From Chloropicon primus (taxonomy: Eukaryota; Chlorophyta; Chloropicophyceae; Chloropicales; Chloropicaceae), in the NCBI GenBank assembly GCA_023205875.1, contig CP060762.1, positions 248,001 to 312,000 of the forward strand: DNA of 64,000 nt, given 5' to 3'. Position numbers and translations under genes: made by a program. The notes beneath the pieces are model-generated. The model was not told where the DNA came from. It made no database searches and worked only from the letters and a program-made list of their open reading frames with translations. The first letter of the stretch is position 1, and each line of letters starts with the position of its first letter. This document shows, in pieces, positions 43,016 to 52,769 of the stretch.

Positions 43016-44239
43016 ATGGAGGAGGCCGGCGTGAAAGGGCTCCTTTGCGGGCTACCATTGTACGAGAAGCTGGTCACCGGAAGCGTCGAGTGCAAAGATG
43101 GAGAACCGGTTGCGGTTGTGTCCTTCGACGAGGCCAGGGGGAGGTACCTCGTAGCAGGCTCGAGCTTGAAGCAAGGTGATGTCGTCTTGAGGAGTGATGC
43201 TTTCGAGAGAGGCATCCTGGGCAATTACAAGAAGAGAGTCTGCAGTTTTTGCTTCAAGGACGCGAAGAAACGCCTCCACATTCATTGCAGGGACTGCGAG
43301 CAAGCGTGGTATTGCAGCGAAGCATGCAGAGAGGCTCACAAGCGGAGTGGAGGTCACTCGCTTCTCCACTGCAAGATCTTGAGCGGTTTTGGGAGCTCCA
43401 AGTTCAATGGTGCTATGGAGAGCATCATCAAGATACTTCTCGCCGTCTTACTCAAGCGCGTTGAGGCCGAACCATCTCGGCGAGGCGGCGGCGGGGGCAC
43501 CGGTTACGAACTGTTCAATCACCTGCAGAGCCACGCTGATGACCTCCTGCCACGTTCAAAGAAAGACTTGAAGGATGCTTGCTCCTTCCTTAGGAAGCAG
43601 ATGCAAAGGCACCACGAGGAAGCTCCCCTCCCCTTGGACGAGCTCGTGCACCACGCGAGCCGCATCGAGTCCAACTGTTTCGGAATCTTCGAAGAGGCGG
43701 CAGAAGCAGGGGACCAAGGTCCAAGCACCAGTGCTGAAGGGGGCGAGGGTGACGCCCCCAGAGGTGAAGCAAGTGGCGGTGTGAATGGCAGCAGCCAACA
43801 GCAGCGGGGTCCCCAGAGAGACGTAATGCTGGGGCGCGAGGTCTACTTGGAAGCTTCCATGTTTAATCACTCTTGCGAACCGACTTGTGTGATGTCGAGG
43901 TCGAGCGGTGCCTGCGAAGTCAGTCTCCTGCGCGATGTCGATCAAGGGGAGGAGCTGACGATCAGCTACATCGACGAGACAAAGCCTGGGGCGCACCGTC
44001 GGAAGGAACTCAAGAGAAACTACCACTTTGATTGTCACTGCCGCAAGTGTGAGCTGGACTTGCTGGCTCTGAGGGGAGGAAAGAAGTACAATCATCTTCA
44101 CAAGAAGAAAGCGAAGAAGAAGGGCAAGGGGAGGGCATCGAAGGAAGGGTCAGCGGGAAGCGGCGGAGGTGCGGCTCCACCGGCCATGAACTTTGAGTCG
44201 CAAGTGGACCAAGCCATGCAAAAGTTTCTGGCACTGTAA
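43016..44239 (+). CDS. SMYD-type SET and MYND domain protein
   Basis: Single coding exon, 407 residues from ATG 43016. The SET domain is split, as in SMYD proteins. The N-terminal SET part (YLVAGSSLKQGDVVLRSDAF) is followed at about residues 76-121 by the MYND zinc finger, with Cys/His pairs in CSFCFKDA, HCRDCEQAWYCSEACREAH and LLHC. After an acidic and Gln-rich insert comes the SET core (EASMFNHSCEPTCVMSR, EELTISYID) and the Cys-rich post-SET (HFDCHCRKCELD). It is a predicted lysine methyltransferase of histones or other proteins. A Lys-rich tail (HKKKAKKKGKGRASK) follows, then a short end helix. Confidence 0.9.
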   Translation: MEEAGVKGLLCGLPLYEKLVTGSVECKDGEPVAVVSFDEARGRYLVAGSSLKQGDVVLRSDAFERGILGNYKKRVCSFCFKDAKKRLHIHCRDCEQAWYCSEACREAHKRSGGHSLLHCKILSGFGSSKFNGAMESIIKILLAVLLKRVEAEPSRRGGGGGTGYELFNHLQSHADDLLPRSKKDLKDACSFLRKQMQRHHEEAPLPLDELVHHASRIESNCFGIFEEAAEAGDQGPSTSAEGGEGDAPRGEASGGVNGSSQQQRGPQRDVMLGREVYLEASMFNHSCEPTCVMSRSSGACEVSLLRDVDQGEELTISYIDETKPGAHRRKELKRNYHFDCHCRKCELDLLALRGGKKYNHLHKKKAKKKGKGRASKEGSAGSGGGAAPPAMNFESQVDQAMQKFLAL

Positions 44240-44242
44240 AAC

Positions 44243-44247
44243 TGTAA
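44243..44247 (+). terminator. TGTAA poly(A) signal of the SET/MYND gene
   Basis: TGTAACAG four bases after the stop codon, with another TGTAA overlapping the stop itself. Confidence 0.5.
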
Positions 44248-44478
44248 CAGTAACATGTATCCTTCTTCATGGATGGAGAGAGAGGCAGGCAGGCACAGAG
44301 AGAAAGAGAGAGATCATCTCAGATCATTTTGCAGGTGGCAGACGATGTTGAAGATCAAAAGAGACACAATCCACCCATTCATCACTCCTCTTCTGCTCCC
44401 CTTCTGCTCCCATATCATTATCATTCTCCTGAAAAGTGGAGGAGTTGTCGAGGCAGAGGAGCTTTGTTGTTGTGCCGA

Positions 44479-44552
44479 GTGTGGCCGACGAGTTTGGCGT
44501 CGAGAGGGGAGGGCGGCTTGATAAAAGGAAGCGTCTCTTCGAGATCTTTTCA
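44479..44552 (+). repeat. dispersed 74-bp repeat, copy 2
   Basis: Same order of blocks as 42244-42317. The repeat is followed by TTTTCAGCGGTACCC, which again recalls the GGTACC block upstream of VPS72. Confidence 0.9.
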
Positions 44553-44641
44553 GCGGTACCCAACATCGAGGGATTTGACCTCTTTCGTGTCACACGACCA
44601 GGGAGATCACTCCACCCGGAGGGAGGGGAGCACGAGCAAGG

Positions 44642-44808
44642 TGAGTTCGCGGTGGTTTTCGACGGGGAGGACGGGTGACAAGGCAGCGTGCGGAGGCACA
44701 GGCGAAAGGATCACCTCCTCCTCTTTCCAACGACCCGCCGCTGGAACGAGTTGCGAAGGTATCGAGGAAGTTCTGACTTGCATGATGGTTTGTCCTGCTC
44801 GCTCGCAG
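44642..44808 (+). promoter_or_regulatory. predicted 5'UTR intron of the tomosyn gene with module
   Basis: Donor CAAG/GTGAGTTCG at 44642 and acceptor GCTCGCTCGCAG ending at 44808 give 167 bases, 15 bases before ATG 44824. A diverged module, CCTCCTCTTTCCAACGACCC, lies about 82 bases from the donor. Confidence 0.6.
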
Positions 44809-44823
44809 TGAGTCGATGGCAAG

Positions 44824-47800
44824 ATGCACAGGCTGAAAGGCTTCAAGAGGAACTCGCCCCGTGGAGCGACGGAGAAGGCAGCGCATCAGGATGAAGCCCT
44901 GGATGGCGGGGAGTCCCTCTCGGTGGCACCTCGGATGATTGGTCAGTGCGGGATACCAAGCAACGCTACGGTGGTGGTCTATGACTTTTACCAGAGGCTT
45001 CTCGCGATAGGGACGAGGGACGGGAGGCTTAAAATCGTTGGAGGTGATGGGGTCGAGGCCCTCTTCATATCTTCGAGGGGAACGAGGACGAAGCAGGTCG
45101 GGCTTACGGCTCAGGGGGGCGTGCTGAGGCTCGCGGACACGGGTTGCCTGGAACTCTGGAGCTTGCCCGAGGAGATGATCTTGTCCTTCGTCGACGAGGA
45201 GGAGATAGAGTGCTTTGAGCTGATGCACACGACGCCTTTTGTTGTCGTCGGGTCGAAGGACGGGAGCTTGAGGATGGCTCAAGTCGTCCTTGGCGCCGGG
45301 GACAACCCGGAAGACTTCAAATTGCTTCCTTACAGGATAGACTGCGATGCGTTGGCCGGGTCTGGAAGTATTGTTAGGGTGGCGTTGCAGCCCGGAGCGA
45401 GCACGAACAGGGTGCTGATAGGCTTCTCCGAGGGCGACGTGTCCTTGTGGTCACTCTACGAGAAGAAGCTTGTGATGACAGGGAGCTCTGAACTGAACGT
45501 CAATGGTGCCAAGTTGAGCGACGTCCAGTGGCTTGGAAACGAGGGTGACAAATTTGTGTCTGGCTACGATGACGGGTCGATCTGGCTGTGGACCGTGCCC
45601 AACGAGGCCCTGCCAAAGTACGCCCCTCCCAGCAAGCCTACCAACGTCACGCCCCTCTGCAGAATCAACTACCCTTCCAGTTCCATGGCCTTTGCTTCCA
45701 TCTTGTCTCTGAAGTGTGGGCAAGCGGGATCGTACGGCGAGGGGGGGAAACTCCATATCGTTGCCCACGGAGTGAACCAGGATGGCATGAAGGCTGTGAT
45801 GAGCGTGGAGCTGGAGAAGGACAAGATAGACGGGATCAAGGGCTCGTCTCAGCAAGAATTTAGTGCACAAGCATGCAAAACCCTGCCTTGGTTTGGCAAC
45901 GTCGAGTCCATGTGCGTGATCGAGTCTATCTCCTCCAATTTGGAGCTCGAGATTAGTGCCATTGTCACCCTGGCGGAGTTCTCGACCGTCCATATTTACG
46001 ACATCGAGCAGTACATGCCTTTCCAGGTGGACACGCCTTTTCAGCGATGCACGTCATTGCAATGCGTGTACGTGGACAGGACGGAGAGTCGAGTTCATTC
46101 GACAATGTATCATAGGTTGGTCGAGAAGCCAGAGGAGATCTTTCGCCCTCCTCCTGTTTTGGCTTCGGGGGGTCCTTGGCCCATCACCGGCGGGCGCGCC
46201 ACCGAAATCGAATCGACGTCTGATATGCCGGTGGAGTGGGGACTCATGGTCAGCGGACACCAAGATGGGGTGGCCCGTGTGTGGGATACTGGAATCAACT
46301 CCATCAGGTTGCTTGGGAGCTTTCCGTCCGAGAATGCTCCAGCTTCTGTGATCACGTGCCTCTGTGTATCTTCAAACCTTTTTGTCCTTGGGTACGACAA
46401 CGGAGAAATGAGAGTCTTTGTCTCGGCCTCTGAAGAAAAGATTGCATACGAGCAGCTCGTCATCAACGAGGAGCTGGAGATCGAAAACTCCACTCACGAT
46501 GGCTCCCCGTTCGCGTGCTTGATCAGAAGCAGCACGCACCGCCATCCAATTAGCGCTCTTCAGTGCAGTGTGGATTTGGGTCTGATAGCTTGTGGGGACG
46601 AGAGCGGAACGATTTCTGTGATCGGTCTTGAGGGGAACATGCTGTTCTGCGGTGAGGTTCTTCCAGCATCGATATCATCCGTTCTCCTGGCCACGAGGGA
46701 GTTTGTTGGGGGCGAGGTCCACAGGTGCGTCGTGGTTTCGTCAGAATCGTGTTCAGTCAGCTTGATCGACTTGGATGACCCGAAGACCATGCCAGAGGTC
46801 ATGACTCCCAAAAACATTGCGTATTTATTGTATGCTGGCCTGCTCGACCAGCAGTCCAACCTCATCGAGTCGAACATGAGCGATTCGGAGCTCTTTTTCC
46901 CAGGCATGACAAGGAAAACGAGGGGGAAAGAGAGCGTCGTCGAAAGAGATTTGGAGGAAAGCACCTCGGAAGATGAAGCAGATGCACTGCCTTGTGAGGA
47001 AGAGAACAGCGTCGTAGTATCTGCCCAGCACCTTGTTCAGTGTTCTTCAGGCTACCTCCGCATCTACCCCTTGCATGGGATAGCGAAGGGGGAGCGAACG
47101 ACGTTGAAGAAGGTGAGAACAGAAGCACCTTTCCAAGCAGCGCACGCCGTGAACAGGTCGAACATGAATCACGAAGGATCGAGCATGGTGACAATAGACG
47201 AGGGCGGGACTTTGTCCGTGTGGTCCATACCCAGCTTTGAAAAGTATTGGAGCAGGGAAATCAGTGATGTCCTGGGATGGAAGTGGAGTCTCGGGGAAGA
47301 TGCGAGGATCACGTTCTCAAGTGATGGCCAGGTCGTGCTACTGCTGCACGATGAAATCGTTCGAATCAGCCTTCCCTCGGACGACCGGAGGAATCCCGTG
47401 CCTTCCTTGTGCTTGCACGACAAGGAAGTTGCAGATGCGCTCGAAGCCGCTCTGGCTGCCATTGCGATCTCGAGCCAGACAGACGAGGAAGCAATGCCAA
47501 CGGCAAAGAAGCAGTCTAAGTTCGGCTCGTTCCTCTCGAGCGCGACTTCCATGATGACGGGTCAAGCCATACTTCAGCCTGCCACCCGGCCTTCCGTCCA
47601 GCAGCTTCACACGGTCTTCTCCAAGTCCATCATCCCCCCTTCTGCGGCGGCTTCGTCATCCAAGTCCAGGACGTACGCCAAATCTGATCCAGTCGCGAGC
47701 GCACAGAAGAGCCCCTGGTCGTCGTACATGGGCGGCTCCTCGAGGCCCGAGTCGAAGCCCAAGGAAAAGCCAGGGCGGAGGACGGTCGACGAGATCAAGG

Positions 47801-47994
47801 CAGCCTACGGGAGAGACACCTCCAAGGTGAAGAACATCATGGCAGAGAATATGAACAAGCTGGCCGAGCGCGGTGAGAAACTGAGTCAGATCCAGGACAA
47901 GACACAGCAGCTGGAGAACGATGCCGAGGACTTTATGACGATGGCAAAGAAGCTTGCTGAGCGAGAAAAGAACAGAAAGTGGTACGAATTCTAA
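44824..47994 (+). CDS. tomosyn/Lgl-type WD protein with C-terminal R-SNARE motif
   Basis: Single coding exon, 1056 residues. The body contains two successive seven-bladed beta-propellers with degenerate WD repeats (RLLAIGTRDGRLKIVGGDG, KFVSGYDDGSIWLWTVP, GLMVSGHQDGVARVWDTG). The last 70 residues form a VAMP-like R-SNARE helix (SKVKNIMAENMNKLAERGEK, LSQIQDKTQQLENDAEDF), with Arg of LAERGEK at the ionic zero layer. There is no C-terminal membrane anchor; the chain ends KNRKWYEF. This is the tomosyn/STXBP5 (yeast Sro7, plant TYN1) arrangement. It binds Qa-SNAREs and tunes exocytosis at the plasma membrane. The length fits the family. Confidence 0.9.
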   Translation: MHRLKGFKRNSPRGATEKAAHQDEALDGGESLSVAPRMIGQCGIPSNATVVVYDFYQRLLAIGTRDGRLKIVGGDGVEALFISSRGTRTKQVGLTAQGGVLRLADTGCLELWSLPEEMILSFVDEEEIECFELMHTTPFVVVGSKDGSLRMAQVVLGAGDNPEDFKLLPYRIDCDALAGSGSIVRVALQPGASTNRVLIGFSEGDVSLWSLYEKKLVMTGSSELNVNGAKLSDVQWLGNEGDKFVSGYDDGSIWLWTVPNEALPKYAPPSKPTNVTPLCRINYPSSSMAFASILSLKCGQAGSYGEGGKLHIVAHGVNQDGMKAVMSVELEKDKIDGIKGSSQQEFSAQACKTLPWFGNVESMCVIESISSNLELEISAIVTLAEFSTVHIYDIEQYMPFQVDTPFQRCTSLQCVYVDRTESRVHSTMYHRLVEKPEEIFRPPPVLASGGPWPITGGRATEIESTSDMPVEWGLMVSGHQDGVARVWDTGINSIRLLGSFPSENAPASVITCLCVSSNLFVLGYDNGEMRVFVSASEEKIAYEQLVINEELEIENSTHDGSPFACLIRSSTHRHPISALQCSVDLGLIACGDESGTISVIGLEGNMLFCGEVLPASISSVLLATREFVGGEVHRCVVVSSESCSVSLIDLDDPKTMPEVMTPKNIAYLLYAGLLDQQSNLIESNMSDSELFFPGMTRKTRGKESVVERDLEESTSEDEADALPCEEENSVVVSAQHLVQCSSGYLRIYPLHGIAKGERTTLKKVRTEAPFQAAHAVNRSNMNHEGSSMVTIDEGGTLSVWSIPSFEKYWSREISDVLGWKWSLGEDARITFSSDGQVVLLLHDEIVRISLPSDDRRNPVPSLCLHDKEVADALEAALAAIAISSQTDEEAMPTAKKQSKFGSFLSSATSMMTGQAILQPATRPSVQQLHTVFSKSIIPPSAAASSSKSRTYAKSDPVASAQKSPWSSYMGGSSRPESKPKEKPGRRTVDEIKAAYGRDTSKVKNIMAENMNKLAERGEKLSQIQDKTQQLENDAEDFMTMAKKLAEREKNRKWYEF

Positions 47995-48299
47995 ACGAAA
48001 CAGCGGATTTCATGCAACACAAACGTGGAGAGAGAGAGAGAGAAAGAAAGAAGGAGAGAGAGAGAGAGAGAGAGAGAGTTGGGTGTGTATCCATTATTCA
48101 CTTACCCCTCCCTTCACCCCTCCCTCATCCCTCATCACCACCCTCACCCTCACCCTCACCCTACCATCACCTACCATTCCTGCAGGGAAGAGATCGATCT
48201 GCATCTCACTTTTTTCAACTCAGCCGCCGCGAGCGAGTGGAGCGAAGCGGAGTGGAGCGGAGTGCATTCGCTTGCTCTAGAGGGAAGCCAAGGGACGCC
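47995..48299. other. 5' region of the amino-acid transporter
   Basis: No gene seen. It holds a GA-rich run at 48029-48078, CACCCT repeats at 48139-48160, and GAGTGGAGCGGA-type pentamers at 48234-48262 shortly before the ATG. Confidence 0.4.
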
Positions 48300-50237
48300 A
48301 TGGGAACGGACTCGGGTTCAATTACCCTCAAGGACGTCGACCTGAACGAAACAGGCAAAGGCGTTGACCTGGAAAGGGATGGGACAGGTGCCCAAACAAG
48401 CAGCGCCGAAGCGGATGTCATGAGGAACAACAACTCGTTTCATGGCAACGGCGTTAGGCAGCACAGCAGCGAGGTGCTTCATCACGAGCCGTACTTGACG
48501 ATGCGATGGAAAGCGTTCAAGCGCAAGGCTTTGGTCCGGAGGAGGGCGGTGCCTGTGGACACGACGGAAGGGACTCCGCTGACGAGGGGAGAGAAGAGCA
48601 TGCCCAATGGTTCAACCTCTTCTCCTTCGAGCAACTCTGCGCCGGAAGCGAACGGCGAGGGGGGAGGGGAGCCGGAGATGAAGCGTGTGCTCGGCGCGTG
48701 GGACCTGATCATGTTTGGCATCGGTGGCATAGTGGGAGCTGGCGTGTTCGTTCTGACCGGAGTGGGAGCACACGATGCAGCTGGACCGGCTATCATCGTG
48801 TCGTACCTCATCGCTTCCTTTGCAGCGGGTCTGTCTGCGCTGTGTTACACCGAGTACGCGGTGGACATGCCGGTTGCCGGGGGTGCCTTCAATTACGTGG
48901 CCATTGAGTGCGGCGAGCTCTTCGGTTGGATCGCAGGGTGGAACCTCGTCCTCGAATACACCCTGTCCAGCGCCGCTGTCGGCAGAGGCTTCACGTCGTA
49001 TGCCAGCACCATGCTGGGTTTCCAGCCGGATCAGTGGAGGGTGAGCTTTGGCCCGTTGAACTTGGACTTTCCTGGCCTCTTCATGGTCCTCGCCGTGACA
49101 GCGCTTCTGTGTTACGGCACAAAGGAGAGCGCGAGGTTCAACACGATAGTGACCGCGGTGAACGTGGCCGTGATCCTCTTTGTGATTTTTGTGGGTCTGC
49201 CCGAGTGCAGCGCTTCGGACTTCAAGCCCTTCAGCCCCATGGGACTCACGGGAGTCTTCAACGGAGCCGCCATTGTATTCTTCTCTTACGTTGGCTTCGA
49301 TACCGTTGCGACGACTGCAGAGGAGACGAGGAACCCGTCGAGAGATCTCCCCATCGGCATCGTGGGCTCGCTCATCGTGTGCACCATCCTGTACGCGGCG
49401 ATGTGCGCAGCGCTTACAGGAATGGTGTACTACGAAGACATTGACGTGAACGCGCCGTTTGCGGACGCCTTCATGAGGATCGATATGGGTTGGGCGACGG
49501 AGGTGGTTTCCATTGGCGCAGTCACTGGAATCGTGACTGCCTTGCTTGTGGCTCTCTTGGGTTGTGCGAGGATCTACACGATACTCGGGAGGACGGGACT
49601 CCTTCCTCCCTCGATGTCCAAGATCAGCAAGTCCAGGGGGACCCCAATAAATGCCACTGTCATTACTGGCATGTCCTCCGGCCTCCTGACGTTCCTCTTC
49701 GACATTGAGATCCTGGCCGAGCTCGTTTCCATTGGGACCCTCTTCGTTTTCTCCTTCGTCGCGGGGAGTATCATGATCAAGCACTACGGCCAAGAGGTGA
49801 TGGGGAAGAGCAACATCCCGTCGCTTGTCGTGCGATTGGTGGTGCAGGTCGCTCTGGCCCTCGTCATGTGCGTGCTTGTCCAGGCCGAGAAGTGGATTCC
49901 TGTGGCCATCCTTGCGCTCCTGTACGGCGCGGTCATCATTTCCTACTACTTCATCCCAAGGAATCAGATTGCTCTCAAGTTCAGGGTGCCTCTCATTCCC
50001 TGGGTCCCCTCGTTGTGCATCCTTTGCAACGTTTACCTCATCGGGAGCTTGGGCATTTGGGCTTACGTGCGATTCTTCATCTGGAACTTCATCGGCGTGT
50101 GTGTCTACTTCTTTTACGGTGCGATCCACACCAGCGAGGTCCTCCCTTCGCAGCTCAAGTCCATCGCCCTCGTTGGTGTCCGGAGGGACAGTCAGAGGGA
50201 GGATGCCAACCTTCTGTCCGACTCTGAGAGAAGCTAA
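48300..50237 (+). CDS. cationic amino-acid transporter (CAT, APC superfamily)
   Basis: Single exon, 645 residues from ATG 48300. A hydrophilic N-terminus of about 125 residues includes LTMRWKAFKRKALVRRR, resembling the pre-TM1 segment of CATs. TM1 carries MFGIGGIVGAGVFVLTGVG, the substrate loop of the APC fold. CYTEYAVDMPVAGGAFNYV, FVIFVGLPECSASDF, FFSYVGFDTVATTAEETRNP and CARIYTILGRTGLLP are further hallmarks, and 14 membrane segments fit. It should move cationic or neutral amino acids across the plasma or vacuolar membrane. Specificity cannot be read. Confidence 0.93.
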   Translation: MGTDSGSITLKDVDLNETGKGVDLERDGTGAQTSSAEADVMRNNNSFHGNGVRQHSSEVLHHEPYLTMRWKAFKRKALVRRRAVPVDTTEGTPLTRGEKSMPNGSTSSPSSNSAPEANGEGGGEPEMKRVLGAWDLIMFGIGGIVGAGVFVLTGVGAHDAAGPAIIVSYLIASFAAGLSALCYTEYAVDMPVAGGAFNYVAIECGELFGWIAGWNLVLEYTLSSAAVGRGFTSYASTMLGFQPDQWRVSFGPLNLDFPGLFMVLAVTALLCYGTKESARFNTIVTAVNVAVILFVIFVGLPECSASDFKPFSPMGLTGVFNGAAIVFFSYVGFDTVATTAEETRNPSRDLPIGIVGSLIVCTILYAAMCAALTGMVYYEDIDVNAPFADAFMRIDMGWATEVVSIGAVTGIVTALLVALLGCARIYTILGRTGLLPPSMSKISKSRGTPINATVITGMSSGLLTFLFDIEILAELVSIGTLFVFSFVAGSIMIKHYGQEVMGKSNIPSLVVRLVVQVALALVMCVLVQAEKWIPVAILALLYGAVIISYYFIPRNQIALKFRVPLIPWVPSLCILCNVYLIGSLGIWAYVRFFIWNFIGVCVYFFYGAIHTSEVLPSQLKSIALVGVRRDSQREDANLLSDSERS

Positions 50238-50577
50238 ATCATTATTATTTTGTGCACACAATCAATCAATCGCTCCCTCACTCATTCAGAGAGAGAGAGA
50301 GGGAGGGAGAGAGAGATCCTCTCCCCATTGCCTCCGTCACTCACCTTCATCCATCCATCACCTTTGCCCCTTTACCCATCAAGTGAGGGCTCTTTGGAAC
50401 GAAGGAGAGCAAGCCATGGAGGAAGGGCAAGAGATCAAAGAGACAGTCACACCACCACCCCTTTGCCTCCATCACCATCACCACCATGGATCGCCCATCA
50501 CATCACAATGTCCTCCTTCACTTCTTCAGTTGCACAGAAGCGGAGGCGGAGGAGGCTGGAGGCTGGAGGCGAAGAAG
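50238..50577. other. region between the amino-acid transporter and the nucleosidase
   Basis: No gene. A GA-rich run lies at 50288-50317. GTGAGGGCTCTTTGGAACG at 50381 is a half-match to the palindromic motif without a donor at the usual distance. An in-frame ATG at 50416 would lengthen the nucleosidase by 54 low-complexity residues including six consecutive His. Confidence 0.4.
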
Positions 50578-51458
50578 ATGACGAAGACGGTGGTGATCGT
50601 GATGGCAATGGAGGCAGAGGCGAAGCCCTTCGTCGAGCATCTCCAACTGAAGAAGGATGAAACGATATTTCCCAAGGGATTCAAGGCGGAGTGTTATGCT
50701 GGGAGTTTGGACACCACAAAGGTTTACCTCATCCTGAACGGAAAGTGTCACAAATACAACGTCGATATCGTGGGAACCGTCGGAGGAGCCGTCACCACCT
50801 TCGCGGCGATTCAAGCCCTGCATCCTGACGTCATCATCAACGCCGGGACTTGCGGTGGCTTCAAAGCAATGGGTGGAGAGGTCGGATCGATCTACCTCTG
50901 CACGAGATTCCTGAACCACGACAGGAGGATAGCGATCCCAGGCTTTGATGCCTTTGGTGTGGGAGAATTGAAGACGGTGGACCTCAATCAGGGGCTCTTG
51001 GATCACGTTGGTGCGAAGAACGGCGTGGTGAGCACGGGAAACTCTTTGGATATGGTGAAGGAGGATGAGCACTACATCAAGCTTCACAAGGCCACTTGCA
51101 AGGATATGGAAGGTGAGTTCACTCCATATTATGAAGGGGATGGATGGTTTTGTCACTCCCCCTCCTCATCGGTTAGACTCTCGTTCGTCTCGAATTCGCC
51201 GAAGGGCACTGCGCTTAACCACGGGCCTTCCACTCCTCGCTCTCGCTCTGCGTTCGAACAGGGGCCGCTGTTGCTTACATCTGCGACCAGCTGGGGGTTC
51301 CTATGTTCGCACTCAAGTCGGTCACGGACATTGTGGACGGCGAGCACCCTACGCCGGAGGAGTTCCTGAAAAACTTGGGCACGGCCGCAAAGTGCCTCCA
51401 GGAGGCCCTTCCCAAGGTGTTGTCTTACATCTCACAAAACTCGTTCGAGGCTTGAAGC
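50578..51458 (+). CDS. MTN: 5'-methylthioadenosine/S-adenosylhomocysteine nucleosidase
   Basis: Two exons, 50578..51112 and 51262..51458, joined in phase 1 (donor GTGAGT, acceptor GAACAG), give 243 residues. Features are VVIVMAMEAEAKPFVEHL at the start, VGTVGGAVTTFAAIQALHPD, INAGTCGGFKAMGGEVGSIY, and after the junction AAVAYICDQLGVPMFALKSV, TDIVDGEHPTPEEF. The catalytic Asp is in VTDIVDG, and the nucleobase-binding region precedes it. The enzyme removes adenine from methylthioadenosine in the methionine (Yang) cycle, as plant MTN1/2 do. ATG 50578 gives the usual length; the upstream ATG at 50416 is less likely. Confidence 0.92.
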
Positions 51459-51563
51459 TTGAAGAGGGGGTCACGTTTAAGGTTTGGTGATTCTTATAAA
51501 ATACAAAATGATGTTTGCTCTGCTTCTTAGTCGTGCGCCAGGCGGGCCACACCCACCCATCCA

Positions 51564-52002
51564 TCAGGTGTCGAGGTAGTTCGAAGCCATCAGGAGCTCC
51601 AGGGCGTATTCTGGCGCGATATCAAAAGGTGGTATGTCGTGAGTGCTGAGGAAGGGACACGCGCGCGCGCGCGCGAGAGAGAGAGAGACAGAAACAAGAG
51701 GTTTCAGTACTTTGTGTGTGTTCAATCGAATCGGATCGCTTTCTTTCGGTCGTTCCAGGCCCTCTCGGGCACCCAACTCACCTGTTGGTGTACCGGAGCT
51801 TGTAGTAAAAGTACTGGCAAACTTTTTCCAAGATGGGCGTGGATATCTCTGGAAACTTGATTTCCCCGAGCTCCGACTCCGTGAAGCTCCCTTGGGAGCT
51901 CAGCATGTTCTTAATCGTGTTGGACACGCAAGCAGCCTCATAGTCGATCACGAACTCGAACCCCTCTGCGCTTATCAACCTCACAGTGTTTTCCTTGGAC
52001 AT
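51564..52002 (-). CDS. ELOC: elongin C (Skp1-like adaptor)
   Basis: Two exons, 52002..51782 and 51645..51564, joined in phase 2 (donor AG/GTGAGT, acceptor CCTCAG), give 100 residues. VRLISAEGFEFVIDYEAACV, SNTIKNMLSSQGSFTESEL, CQYFYYKLRYTNSTHDIPPF and IAPEYALELLMASNYLDT follow human elongin C closely, including the BC-box-binding groove. It links substrate receptors to CUL2/CUL5-type ligases, and in plants and algae it acts as a stand-alone SKP1/BTB-fold protein. An ATG at 52068 is not present; the frame above 52002 is open but without Met. The leader module lies at 52427-52514. Confidence 0.93.
51659..51688. repeat. (CG)n-(GA)n run in the elongin C intron
   Basis: Eight CG units followed by GA units, just upstream of the acceptor on the minus strand. 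Confidence 0.9.
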
Positions 52003-52769
52003 CCTAACTGACTTCTCAAGAGGCAGAGAGTGAGTCCAACGAAAGCAACGAAGAACGATTCTAGACAAGCGACGTTACGAGGAGGATCCCAATCTGCCGC
52101 CAGCTCCTGCGACTGGAAAGCAAAAGGAGGACGCCGAGTTAGGTGACGAGGGCAAAAAGATGGCTGAAGAATACACACAGGCCCAAGCCCAAGCCCAAGA
52201 AGGATTCTTGTCCAATCCCCCGTCCCCTCGCTCGAATGAGGGGTCGACGGAAAGAGAAAGACCCCCCCTTTCGTTCTGCAGACCTCTCCGGTGCCAAAAC
52301 TTCCCCCAACTCACCTCTCTTCTCCTCGTCCTCGAGCTTCAAACCAAAACCAACCTTGCGAGAGCAAACCCACACGACGTTTCAGTTCCTAAAATCCTCA
52401 AAACTCCGCCATTCCCTTCGAGGGACGGCTCTTCGGAAAGAACGCGAGACGACGCTTCGATCCATTGCATCCCTCCGTCACGACACGCTCTCCCTCGTCG
52501 CACACTCCACTTACCCGCTCGCTCTCTGGCTCCGGCTCTGATCGATTTTTGTATTTTGTTTGGTCAACTGGCTTGGCTTGGTTGAGAGAGCGACACGATC
52601 GGAGCGGCGGTGGCAGAGCGAGGCGGGAGAGGGAGGAAAGAGGGAAGGGAAGCGATCGATCTCATCGTTCGTTTGATCGGTACCGATCGATCTATAGGCT
52701 TCCACGCGATCTTTCGATCGGTGTGCGCCTTGTTCAGGTTGGATCTTTATAGGCAACCATCTCAAGGTG
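52003..52769. other. divergent 5' region of elongin C and COX11
   Basis: No secure gene. It holds the elongin C leader with its module and a cluster of GATC palindromes at 52654-52720 (for example GATCGGTACCGATCGATC) near the COX11 side. Confidence 0.45.
52427..52514 (-). promoter_or_regulatory. 5'UTR-intron module of elongin C
   Basis: Minus-strand donor CGG/GTAAGTGG at 52514. About 78 bases on lies GTCTCGCGTTCTTTCCGAAG followed by AGCCGTCCCTCG. A plausible acceptor, CTCGCAAG, lies near 52357. Confidence 0.5.

Larger units (their letters stand above)
44240..44823. other. 5' region of the tomosyn gene
   Basis: TGTAA cores at 44235 (overlapping the SMYD stop) and 44243 form the SMYD 3' end. 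Then come a purine-rich stretch, the second copy of the 74-bp repeat and the predicted 5'UTR intron. Confidence 0.45.

Noticed and set aside
48612-50261. Minus-strand frame of about 550 codons opposite the amino-acid transporter
   Set aside because: No ATG-led domain. Composition is that of an antisense shadow, and the plus-strand transporter is unambiguous.
50381-50400. Palindromic module before the nucleosidase gene
   Set aside because: Only a half-match (GGGCTCTTTGGAACG) and no donor at the required distance in either orientation, so it was not counted with the seven genes.
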